Positions 1 to 9,800 of a stretch of 60,000 nt of DNA are shown here, one piece after another. Where the stretch lies: positions 44,071,385 through 44,131,384 of the forward strand of contig NC_088295.1 in assembly GCF_032854445.1 (NCBI RefSeq). Direction: 5' to 3'. Position numbers and translations under genes: made by a program. The notes under the pieces were generated by a model. It was not told where the DNA came from, searched no databases, and worked only from the letters and a program-made list of their open reading frames with translations. Positions within the stretch are counted from its first letter, which is position 1. Each line of letters begins with the position of its first letter. Origin of the DNA: Liolophura sinensis. Lineage: Eukaryota > Mollusca > Polyplacophora > Chitonida > Chitonidae.

Positions 1-482
1 AAGCATGTCTGAAAAATGGTGGAGCACATTTAGAGTCTGTTCTTTCAAAATAATTAGGGTTATATTAATTGTCTTTTCTTTAAAGTTAGCTTAAAGTCGC
101 ATGAGTGAGTGAGTACTGTAAGTGCTTGGGGTTTAAAGTCGTACTTAACAATTTTTCAGTCATATGACTATGAAGGAATCCTTAGAGTGCATGTAATGTA
201 CCTTCTTGCTGCAGGATGGATTTCCCTGAGACGCCTAACCGAAGGCAAGTAAGCCACGCTGCCCAAGCCATTATACTGATATGTGTCAACCACTCGTTGC
301 ACTATCCCCATGCTCAAGTCGCATGATAAAATAAGATAAAATTTAACTGAACCAAACAGTATAATAAATTGTATTTTCACATTGGTCTGAGTTTAAATTT
401 TGCTTTCTTATATGAAAGTGGAGCCTGAACATACATGCATGCACGTGTAAATAAAGTGTTACCTACGTGTACTTGTGCTTAC
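1..482 (-). other. NSUN4 intron 2 (partial)
   Basis: Sequence beyond the GTAAGC donor of exon 2 on the minus strand. It holds the dispersed repeat fragment at 106-325 and no recognisable exon. Confidence 0.7.
106..325 (+). repeat. Fragment of a dispersed molluscan-type repeat
   Basis: The stretch begins with GAGTGAGTGAGTA, followed by TTGGGGTTTAAAGTCGTACT, CAGTCATATGAC and CCGAAGGCAAGTAAGCC, and ends near GTTGCACTATCCCCATGCT. I recognise this order of words from a high-copy dispersed repeat of mollusc genomes. This is recollection, not a search result. The copy is internally shortened and has no coding capacity. Confidence 0.5.
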
Positions 483-1152
483 CTAGCATTCCGCATTGGT
501 CTCGTTTGGGTGCTGGGAAATCACTAACATCCCCAAAAGGGTGAACAAACACTTTCAAATGTTTGGGTATCTTTATCATGGAGTCTTCAATAACAGGCAC
601 TTCAATGTTGAGAGGTTCGTAAATGCTCTGAGACACTTCTTGATCTTTTAACAATTGCCTGTCTGAGTACACTTTCTGTGCTGGAATAAAACTACTGTAA
701 AGGTCCTGATTCAGCCTGGTGGTTGGCTCTGCTGGAGTTCTTCCTGCATCACAGTCTTCTGTATTTTCTGGTGAATAAGAAGTATTTTCTTCTCGCGATT
801 CCTTGGCTAGGTCTGTTGAGGCCACATCCTGGATATTTGAATTTTCCATCAATAGATTATTTTCCTTTCTCTGTGACGATGTTCCCTCATTTTCATTGAC
901 ATTTTGACATGATCTATAAACATGTTTAAATGAGTTTGTACCAGTAAGGAAATTATAAGCTCCCCTTGACTGTAGCTCTTCCATGACTGCATCTGGGGAG
1001 GCATGAAAGTTATTCACTAAGGCACAGTATTTTTGTGAGCACAGCAGAGAGATACGAATGGATGGCCAAAGCTTTCCATATACTGGGCTATAGAACTGGT
1101 CAAAATGTTCAAGGGCTAATTCTGTTGCTTCCTTCTTTCTTAACTGTGTGGC
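483..1152 (-). CDS. NSUN4: NSUN4 coding exon 2
   Basis: 670 bases between acceptor TTTTCAG|GCC and donor CTAG|GTAAGC. It encodes the NSUN4 N-terminal block and a long polar linker, and ends in phase 1 just before the methyltransferase core. A stretch of this exon (901-967) is duplicated in intron 1 at 1948-2014. Confidence 0.9.
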
Positions 1153-2607
1153 CTGAAAACAAAGCAACAAACCAATGTCATTATGTCAGTGAGTTTCAGA
1201 CCTCACACTATTTCAACATTTCACCCATTGATTACATTTATTAATAATACAATAGTAAAGATTACAAGAAATGTATTTCACACATACCCTAACCAACCTA
1301 AAATTTCAGACAAAAAGTACATTTTTGGAAGAAAATAAATGTCATAAAATATTATTCTTGGTGCTAAAACTTTTTCTAGTACGATATGTTCCTATGTTCA
1401 AAACAAACCACCTGACACCTTTCTAAAATCCTAAAACATAACTCTCAGAAAATTAACATCTTCATCACTGATAAAATTTTGTATAGCACATACATGTAGA
1501 AGATCATTATTATCCTTTCAACAAGGCCCAATTAAACATTGCAACAAGCTTAAGTTTTACTGCTGATATGGATTTTTATACGAATTCCTATGTTAAAAGG
1601 CAAACAAGCCTTGTCAGTGGTTGCTTGTGACGTCACTAGTGAGGTACCGGGTGCAAGGTCAAACTTCAGCTATGACAGTAAATCTGTTGTTGTTAATGGA
1701 TTTTCAGTTAATGATTATCTTAGTTATATACTCAGCCAGTAAGTACATGTATATAGTAATTGTGTCATATTATGTCCACAGCTGCTGGGTACATGAGCAA
1801 TCGTTGCATGTTATATCCAAAGCTGTTGGGTGTATAAATAATTTCATGTTATATCCCCAGTCGCTAGGTGTATAAGCAATCATCACAGCAAACATCAATT
1901 CAATCCACAGCTACTGTGTATTATTAATAATACACAGTTTCATCGATATTTTGTCATGATCTATAAACATGTTAAAATGAGTTTGCCCGAGTAAGGAAAT
2001 TATAAGCTCCCCTTATATCATTAATTTCAGCTTATATCCATAGCCGCCAGCCAGTGGGTATATTCTGGCTGCCTTGTTTTTTCTCCTTTCATTTACTTAC
2101 TTGTTTATGATTGTTGTGTAACACCACACTAACTAACTAAATGGATATCCGCAGCCCACATTTTGATGCAAGTCAGGTGTTCTTCAATGAACAACTGGTC
2201 GTCGACCACTTAATGTCAGCAAGTCCTGGAGAACGGGAGAATGAAATATATCCCGTCCAATTAAGGGTTTACTCTTTGGAGATTTTATTGCTTTAGACGA
2301 GAACGGCATAAAACACCAATAAAATAAATCAATCAATAAATAAATAATGCTTTAGCTTTTATTGAATCAGCCTAATGTTAAGAGTGCTGGGAGTCGTGGG
2401 ACGTAGTAGTGGGCTTTGCAACAACAACATCCTACAGGCAATTTACAGTCACATGGTCAAAATATTGACACACACACACAAAAACCCTCCATATGCGAAT
2501 TAGTGTCGTACCCATTTCTTTTTGTATCTGTATCGTTTCTGCATGAACCTAACATTCAGAAAGTCTAAATGTAAAAGTTTTCGCAAACCATCATATCTGA
2601 TCGACAT
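483..2607 (-). CDS. NSUN4: 5-methylcytosine rRNA methyltransferase NSUN4, first two coding exons (partial)
   Basis: Join on the minus strand: 2512-2607 (exon 1) and 483-1152 (exon 2), continuing left of the window. The joined protein starts with a 32-residue exon ending in QKRYRYKKKW. Exon 2 then opens with ATQLRKK and contains ALEHFDQFYSPVYGKLWPSI and QKYCALVNNF. This series (RYKKKW-A, the LA..FD..Y...G.LWPS.R.SLL..QKY.ALVNNF block, then GDVSDFPAP before a Gly-Met-Leu) is the N-terminal part of animal NSUN4 as I know it. NSUN4 methylates mitochondrial small-subunit rRNA and works with MTERF4 in mitoribosome assembly. The basic, hydrophobic start fits a mitochondrial presequence. Both splice sites agree in phase: donor GTACGA at 2511, acceptor TTTTCAG at 1153-1159, phase 0; exon 2 ends in phase 1 at donor GTAAGC. 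The region between the LVNNF block and the GDVSDF block is long and polar, a poorly conserved linker. The SAM-binding and catalytic cysteine motifs are outside the window. Confidence 0.9.
1770..1915. repeat. Short degenerate tandem repeat in NSUN4 intron 1
   Basis: Three to four divergent units share TGTTATATCC(A/C)(C/A)AG..GCT..GGTGTAT(A)A. The spacing is about 48 bases. Confidence 0.55.
1948..2014 (-). pseudogene. Copy of part of NSUN4 exon 2 lying in intron 1
   Basis: Aligned without gaps to 901-967 of the coding exon, 62 of 67 bases agree; I counted five mismatches by eye. Shared words include GATCTATAAACATGTT and GTAAGGAAATTATAAGCTCC. The copy is in the same orientation as the exon, has no neighbouring splice sites of its own, and is presumably inert. 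Confidence 0.85.
2080..2347 (+). repeat. Dispersed repeat with SINE-like tail
   Basis: The end, GAACGGCATAAAACACCAAT followed by AAATAAAT repeats, matches the 3' tail of the SINE family seen elsewhere in the window. The start, GATTGTTGTGTAACACCACA, recurs near 26337. The interior does not match the full SINE. Confidence 0.5.
2512..2607 (-). CDS. NSUN4: NSUN4 coding exon 1
   Basis: 96 bases, 32 codons from ATG at 2607-2605 to TGG, then donor GTACGA. It is too short for ordinary ORF calling. It was found because its last ten residues, QKRYRYKKKW, match the conserved RHRYKKKW segment at the end of the NSUN4 presequence, and because its phase 0 end joins the phase 0 start of exon 2. Confidence 0.87.
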
Positions 2608-3560
2608 GTTGTCGATTGCCAGATGGTGTTTGTCACTGTGAGGAGTTTGTCGGGGCAAGCGCGATCTTCACCAAAAATATAAAGATGTGTGGTTATATTT
2701 GGATGAAATCAGATTTTCTTTTTTAAAAAGAAATTTTGGTTGGATTGATAATGGTTTTATTTAACAAAAAAATCAGTTCATTCGAAATGTTAGTCTCGCA
2801 CTAACCATAGTCACAGACATTATCTTGCCTACATTGCAATGTTTTCTCTGTTATTTACAATTTATTGGAGACGTTATTTCCATAATAACATTTTGGAATA
2901 ATATGTATATCTCCTGTTTAACTTCAGAGCGAGAGATATTTAACTTTTTCGAAAAAGAGATTTACAATTTCTAGTTTCCTGTTTCGTGATGATGATAGGT
3001 CTCAAAGTCTGGTCAGAAAGACTACGTCAGGACAAGCCAAGACAGAAGAGTTCCCGCCCGTCAAAATTGCCGTTTTCGGCATTATTTTGTGTAGATTGTG
3101 AGCATAATTTCTACTTTATTCTACTGAACATTTACCTACGGGTTATTCTGATTCAATAACATCCTAATTATATACTGGTAATCATTTGTGTGGCTAGTTT
3201 ACTGAGAAGAACGATTGTCAGAAAAAGCGTTCTTTCGTCATGGAGGTCATGAATGGTCCTCCATATTGAATTTTCTCTCCTCCCCAACGAAAAGATTAAC
3301 ATTGAATCTTTTGCAAGTGGAGGAAGAGGTAGTCTGGTCAACCAAAACAAACCCTGTGGAGCATGTTGACATTTACGCTCATGTTAAGTTGAAAAGCTAT
3401 TTCTCCCTCTGATCGTAACCAACCAATCTGTTAATGTCCCCATTACACGTACATCTTGTTTAAGTAACACAAGTTGGATGGCACGCCCGTCCTTGCATGG
3501 TTTTAAATTAAACTCAAATTATGCTGTTCCACTGCTCTCACTGCGTAACTTACATGTTAG

Positions 3561-3900
3561 CTAGTTATACATTGACTGTAGTTGATTTGTAGGACTTACC
3601 AGTATGTTAATTCGACGAGATATTTATTTAGAAAACTGTCCAACATGAAAGAATTAAAGAAATACATGTATGTTTGACATACATCTCTTAAGCTCGATGG
3701 GGCTATGGTTATGTAGAAACATATGTAGCCCTAGTTATACATTGACTGTAGTTGATTTGTAGGACTTACCAGTATGTTAATTCGACGAGATATTTATTTA
3801 GAAAACTGTCCAACATGAAAGAATTAAAGAAATACATGTATGTTTGACATACATCTCTTAAGCTCGATGGGGCTATGGTTATGTAGAAACATATGTAGCC
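3561..3900. repeat. Exact 170-bp tandem duplication
   Basis: 3561-3730 and 3731-3900 are identical base for base by eye. The unit begins CTAGTTATACATTGACTGTA and ends ACATATGTAGCC. It holds no convincing exon. Absence of any divergence implies a very recent event or an assembly artefact. Confidence 0.95.
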
Positions 3901-4189
3901 CTATATGCAAGCATTAATAGACTTACCCTGCACCCTGCTGTCCTCAACATACTGTTGATGTCCGCTGAATGACATGGTTGTCCATAATCCCAGTAAATTT
4001 CTGCGTGTGATAAATGTCAGTTTAGTGATATGCTTTACCTTGCAAATGTGCACAGGATCAAAACTTTTCTGTGTATATGGCTAACACTGCTCATTGGTCA
4101 TGTTTGACATGTAGCGGATGTTCCACTGATGTTCGCTTGGCAACACCTGGAGACAGCCGACTGCCCCTGCGGCTTTTTCCGTTTAGGCC

Positions 4190-4276
4190 TCTATATGATG
4201 TAACGAGACAAGTAGTGAGCCGCTCCTGGGTCATTACGCTGCGCTAGTGCACTAACCGACTGAGCCACAGAGGCCT
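4190..4276 (-). repeat. SINE head (tRNA-like part only)
   Basis: On the minus strand it reads GGCCTCTGTGGCTCAGTCGG, then GCGCAGCGTAATGACCCAGG. It contains the A-box-like TGGCTCAGTCGG. The body and tail of the element are missing. Confidence 0.75.
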
Positions 4277-4299
4277 ACTGTAATTAAAGATGCAAGCTT

Positions 4300-4396
4300 C
4301 GTAAAACTGCAAATTATTTCTCTACACCCCACAGTTCTCTCAGAATGTTTCAAAATATTGATTGCAGAGAGGGTTGGAAATGTTGAAGAATTAGGG
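4300..4396 (-). repeat. MITE-like element, partial copy (subfamily B)
   Basis: The segment ends in GTTGAAGAATTAG and holds CTACACCCCACAGTTCTCTC and GAATGTTTCAAAATATT. These match the reverse complement of the left half of the element at 40320-40515. Confidence 0.6.
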
Positions 4397-5059
4397 TACT
4401 AAGAAAATATTTTGTTAAATTTTTAGTTTCATCTGAAAGACTCATAAAGCCAACAGTGTGCATCTCTATGCAGATAACAGTACTGCAAAATAAAAATGCT
4501 AAGATAATTTAATTTGAGATGGCCTTCTCAAGATGTCATTAAATACAAGAACTGCCTTGTTGGCTGTCACATATTTTGTGAAATGGCAGGTTGAAGGATG
4601 AAAATGCTTGCAAACATGAGAGGAAAGTATGGTGGGGTTAGAACATTAGGAGTTACACCCTTTGCACCTGCACTTTTTGATTTAAATTGAGTGTTCAGTT
4701 GGTCTCCCATGTTACCCATTTTGCAAAATATTCTAACATGTCTAATGTGTAAGATAAATGCAAGTAATTCTGTGGAATAGACAATGGCCAAGTGGTTATG
4801 GCCTTGCCTTTAAATTGTGAGGATATGCAAGGCACAGATTCAAATCCAGCTTTGGACAGGGAATTTGTTGCTTTTCCACACTCAATACACATTCAATATT
4901 CACTCTGGCTTTGGTGACAATAAATGGTTGATGAGGTTTGTAAGGCTGTTCATGCAATCCAACGTTCAGTGAAGACCACCTGTCTTCCATCAATTTAGTA
5001 TGCATGCATATCTGAATTCACATGTGGAAAAGTTTGTTGGCAAGGTCATAGGTAGGCGG

Positions 5060-5307
5060 GGCCTCCGTGGTCGAGGGGGTTAGCATGCTAGCATAGCGCA
5101 ATGACCCAAGAGCCTCCGACTAATGCGGTCATGTTGGCATCCTCTCCCTCTGTAAGTGGGATGATCTTGCAGCAACCTGTGGATGGTCGTGGGTTTTCCA
5201 CTGGGCTGTGTCCTGTTTCCTCCCACCATAATGCTGGCTGCCATAGTATAAGTGAAATATTCTTGAGTACGGCATAAAACACCAATCAAATAAATAAATA
5301 AATGAAT
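5060..5307 (+). repeat. tRNA-derived SINE, near full length
   Basis: Head GGGCCTCCGTGG, body with TGGATGGTCGTGGGTTTTCC and CCACCATAATGCTGGCTGCC, tail GAGTACGGCATAAAACACCA with an AAAT-rich end. The A-box region is damaged (GGTCGAGGGGGT). Confidence 0.85.
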
Positions 5308-5583
5308 CAAAGGTCAGTGGATTACCCTAAACACTATGGTTTCCTACACCTATAAAACTGACTGCCTTTGTGTATGTGAAAAATTCTTGAATATGTTAAA
5401 CAACAGTCAGATGAGAATTATACACATCCAGGAATGTGCGTGTATATGTAGACACAATTAGTAGATTGCAGCTACCATTTATTATTCAGACCAGCCAACC
5501 CACTCATTATCTTATTTAAGCATGTTGAAAAAAAATGTTCTGCTTAACATTACCTTTCTTGTGTGTGTGTGTTTTTGTCGCAG

Positions 5584-6822
5584 TAAGAGTTGACTAATAA
5601 GTCAGCATATAGTCAGCCCAATTATGCCGTTGAGAAAGGGAAGAAGACCAAGTAATTCACAAAATGAAGCAATACCTGACCAAAAGAGGACAAGATCGAG
5701 TCAGGAAAAGAATTCTAGCAAAGCAGCATCGAAATCTGTCACGCGAAAGAATGCTGAGGTGGAAAAACGTGAACAGATGCAATCTAAGTCTCCAAGAGTT
5801 GAGAAAACACATAAGGCGAAGCAAGGTGCTTTGAAAGAGGACAGTTTAGACAAACAGGCCAGTCCAAGGTCAGATACAGCACCTCGCCCATCTCCAAGAG
5901 TAAGTGCCCGGAATGCAAAAAAGGTGGCGAATGCATCGGATAAAACTGAAGAAGTCCAAGAAAAATGTGTGGAAGGCGTTCAGCATGCTTCTCAGAGGAC
6001 CACTCGTCATCGCAGCAGTGAAGAGCCTCCACCTACCTCAGATAGTAGTAAAGCTAATACCCCCATCCAGAATGTCAGAAGAGGCCGCCCTCCATCTGCA
6101 AATAAGGAAAAGTCAAAAAGTTTTGATGTGTCAAAAGATAGAAGTGCTGAATCACCAAAGACTACACCTCGGCCTAGAGGAAGACCTAGGAAGTTCCTGC
6201 CCACAAAGCCAGTAGAAAAGTCAAGTGAGAATTGTCAAGAGGGGAAAGCACCTGAAGATGGTCAAGGAGAGAAACAGGATTCTGTGTTTGGAGAAATTTT
6301 GTCCAAAGAGAAACCATCGGGCGGGGAAGACAAAGCAGGAGAATCTGTGGGTATTCAGATCAGTGATGTAAGAAGCATCAGTGACAGTGCTGACTCAAGT
6401 AGTGCTAGTGGTAACCAGAAAGACACAGATGGAAAATATGCTCAAAATGTGGATAAGAAATCACAAGATGATGAAAGTAAATCCCAGAAAGTGCAGAGTG
6501 GCCCTTCACAATCTGAAAACAAGAGGAGGAACGAGGGTAGTACTGCTAAATCTGATATGGTGACAATAGGCACACAGACCAGGACTGTTCCTAGGAAGAA
6601 GAGGCCGAGCCAAAGTGGTTACCAAGAGCAGCAGCCCTCAGTGAAAAAACAGAAGTCAGAGGATAAAGGGAAAGAGGACTCCGAAGCAGTGTCCCCTAGG
6701 AAAAGTTCTCGGCAGCGGAAACTTAGCCGGTGGTTTGAAGACATGGAGGTGAGCTTCGGTAAGAAGAAATCCCCAGAAGTCAGAGGTAGAAGAAAGATTA
6801 TCCAGAATTCGGTACCAACAAG
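5584..6822 (+). CDS. Zinc-finger gene, first coding exon
   Basis: The acceptor CGCAG ends at 5583. Bases 5584-5623 are 5' UTR and ATG is at 5624. It encodes residues 1-399 with the AT-hook-like motifs and ends in phase 2 at donor AG|GTAAGT. Confidence 0.88.
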
Positions 6823-9800
6823 GTAAGTGGAGGACAAAAACATGATGGTAATCCTACCATTATATAGGCTTATCAGGATGAGTCCTGCTCCAGACTGTCC
6901 TAAATATCTGTGCACTGTCTGGTTCAGTGAAAACATACACTTGAGATAATTGTTTATTTATTTATTTGTTTTTTGAGATTTATATTTATACACCTTGGAT
7001 TCAAGTACAAAAAAAAATCTCTGACAAGATGGAATTGAACTAAGAAAACTATGTGTATGGCAGATTCCAGGGAGGCATTTTTTCCGCTATATGTTGTTTT
7101 GATTTCTGTTGGATGTTATCTTCAGATTCATACCATGTTTTTTTTTTTTTTTTTTTCGTTGATAGCATAGTTGTTGAGAGTGTCTTAGATGTATCCGAGG
7201 ATGTGCAAGCTTCAACAACTGAAACTGACCAAGCAGAACAGGTTCAGGTAAATGCTACTGACCCTGAAATCTCATCAGAGGAGAAAGAGGCCCTCGCTCC
7301 AGACCCCATGGCTTCATCTCCAGTACCTCAAATGACTACACACGAAGGCACACAGGCTGATATAACAGAGGAAGAGGAGGAGCTAGCCGAGGCAGTGTCC
7401 AATCAAAGTGGCATTGAGAAGAATACTGTGGATGAGGACGAAGCTCAAAGCAAATACATCATCCCGTTGGTTTTGACAGAGCCTCTGTGTGAGCCTGCCC
7501 CTCCACCAGAGAAGCCTGGGATACCTGTCCCGGAGGAAGAGATGCTGCAGGTGGAAGCTAGTACAGAGACGACTGAGGAGATACAACAAACCGTAAGTAC
7601 CACACAAAGCACCTTGTGTGAAGGAGTCTTTTCCACATGGTTATGATATCATGTCATTGCAGGTCTTCGTTTTTGTCACACCTCTTGCAAAAGATCAGGG
7701 CCTAGTTTTACAAAGATTTTGTACATGTACGATAATCACAGATATAGGACAATGGTACAATAATAATGACAAAAAAAAAATATTGTATGATAAATGTATG
7801 ATAAAAAATGTTGTACGCCGCTTTGTGAAACTGGGCCCTCACACACCTAAATTCATTCTCCCCAGACCTTTGATTTTTTTAGGTGTGTCTTACTAGCACA
7901 CCTAGATTTTTGTCTTTGAAGTGCATTAGGTGTGGGAGCAAGATCTAAAATTCAAAGGCTTCTCATACCTGTGAACGGTGTGGCCTTTATGTGTTTTATG
8001 GATCATATAGTCCATCCTATAGGACGTAGACAAACTACAATTTATCAGACTGCATGTATGCTTCTTATGTAACATCTTATTTCTCAGAATGTTGAAAGGA
8101 CCTTAAATTGGCGCTGGTGTAGGGCCCAGGTGACTTCAGACCATTTATGGGGTAGTTCAGGTGTTCTTGATTTTCAGTCTAGCAGTGAAACTGTGTATTG
8201 TCTCGAATGTTTTAGTAATAGAGCTTAAAAGTATTTGGCCAAGCTGTGCATGTTAATTTCTTTTGTGGTCTTATGAAAAGATGTAATGCAAAATTCAGAG
8301 CCAGAATGAAGTACCACTCCAATATTTCAGAAATGACAACTTTTATCATTTTTTAGCTTGCCTGTATGCAGTAAGGCAGGGTATTCTAATTGTGAGAGAG
8401 GGGGAAGTGGCGGTGTCTGTGTTGGTGTTCGGTTAAGGTTTTTTTTATAGCTCTTGTATAATGGGCTCTCATTTATGGGTTGAAGGTTAAGCTTTTTTTT
8501 TTTAGCTGCTGTACATGTGTAATGGGCTCTCATTCAGTGATTGAAGGTTTAGCTTTTTTGTTTAGCTCGCTTGTTTAAGGTATTGTGTGTAAATGCACAT
8601 ACTTGGATGGAAGGTTAAGCTTTTTTTTAGCTCTTGTATATTGGGCTCTCATTCATTGATTGAAGGTTAGGGTTTTTTTTTCCTTTCTAGTCTAAGGTAC
8701 GGTGTGTGAATGCACTTTCTCAGATGGCAAGTTAAGCTTTTTTTTAGGTGCTGTATAATGGCAGTGATATGTGGATCTCCAACATACAGTGATAGAAAGC
8801 TATGTTTTGTTTGTTGTTTCTTTTTCATATTTCTTTTTGGGGGGCCATGGCTCAGGTGGTTAGCGCGTTAGCTCAATGTAATAACCCAGGAGCCTCTCAC
8901 CAATGCAGTCGCTGTGAGTTAAAGTCCAGCTCATGCTGGCTTCCTCTCCAGCCGTAAGTGAGAAGGTCAGTCAGCAACCTGCAGATGGTTGTGGGCTTCC
9001 CCTGAGCTCTGCCTGATTTCTGCCCACCATAAAAAAAAATATTCTTGAATGAGTAAATATTGTTGAGTAAATAAATAAATTTTTCTTCTCACTTGTGTAC
9101 ATCTACAAAGGGCCTACTAATAGAAGGTTGAACTGTTTTACTGGTTTTAGTTTTATAGGCATTGTTTTTTTGAAGATTTTAATTGATAGACTTTGAATTT
9201 GAAAATTTACGAGTGATAGAAACTTCAATTTGTTTTCTGTAGTAAACACGTTCTCTAGAAATGAAACCTCCATGCAGGGCAACAATTTCTTGCATACAGG
9301 GTTTCTGTGACTTTAGTGCTAATCAGATTTTGCCAGATTTACCACTTTTGTAATGAATAAAGTTTCATGTAAGGCTACAGTTTTATGCACATGCCTACCT
9401 GCAGTGGCTGTAGTGGCTATCCATAGTACACGGATAGCAAATCAGGAGAAGCAACTTGTATATCAACAGAGAGGGTACTCGAACACCAGACAAGTTTTTT
9501 TTACTATCATAGCTCAACATTTACTCAGCAACTGACAGCTGGTGGCATTCTCTGAATGCCTTGTTGGAATTGTGTGCTGTAACATCAGAGCTGAATAGTC
9601 ACTCTGTATTGGATCTTTGTGGAAATGTTTTTGTCCATCTTTCATGTAATAAAAATATAATGTAAATATATTATACCAAAATGGTGTAATATAGTATAAT
9701 TGAAGAAGTTCATAAGCCCACCCAAATTACACAGTTTACCTTAATTCTTTAACCTTTTCAACTGCCTCTGTAACCAACACCTATGATTCTTGCTTCTTTA

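Larger units (their letters stand above)
1153..2511 (-). other. NSUN4 intron 1
   Basis: Intron of 1,359 bases with GTACGA donor and TTTTCAG acceptor. It carries a degenerate tandem repeat of about 48 bases (1770-1915), a 67-base copy of part of exon 2 (1948-2014), and a repeat at 2080-2347 whose last 50 bases resemble the tail of the local SINE. Confidence 0.75.
2608..5583. promoter_or_regulatory. Divergent intergenic region and presumed first intron of the zinc-finger gene
   Basis: NSUN4 starts at 2607 on the minus strand, and the first coding exon of the zinc-finger gene begins at an acceptor (TTTTTGTCGCAG) at 5583. A 5' non-coding exon for that gene must therefore lie upstream, but I cannot place it. 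The GC-richer stretch around 3000-3350 is the likeliest promoter. The remainder contains a 170-bp tandem duplication, two SINE copies and a MITE-like fragment. No TATA box is claimed. Confidence 0.45.

Noticed and set aside
3168-3350. Minus-strand open frame of 60 codons upstream of NSUN4, considered as its first exon
   Set aside because: It has no resemblance to NSUN4 and no phase-compatible donor. The real first exon, ending in RYRYKKKW, is at 2512-2607.
3600-3830. ATG-led short frame with GTAAGT donor in each half of the 170-bp duplication (minus strand), as an NSUN4 exon
   Set aside because: It ends in phase 2, whereas exon 2 starts in phase 0, and the alternative frame contains a stop.
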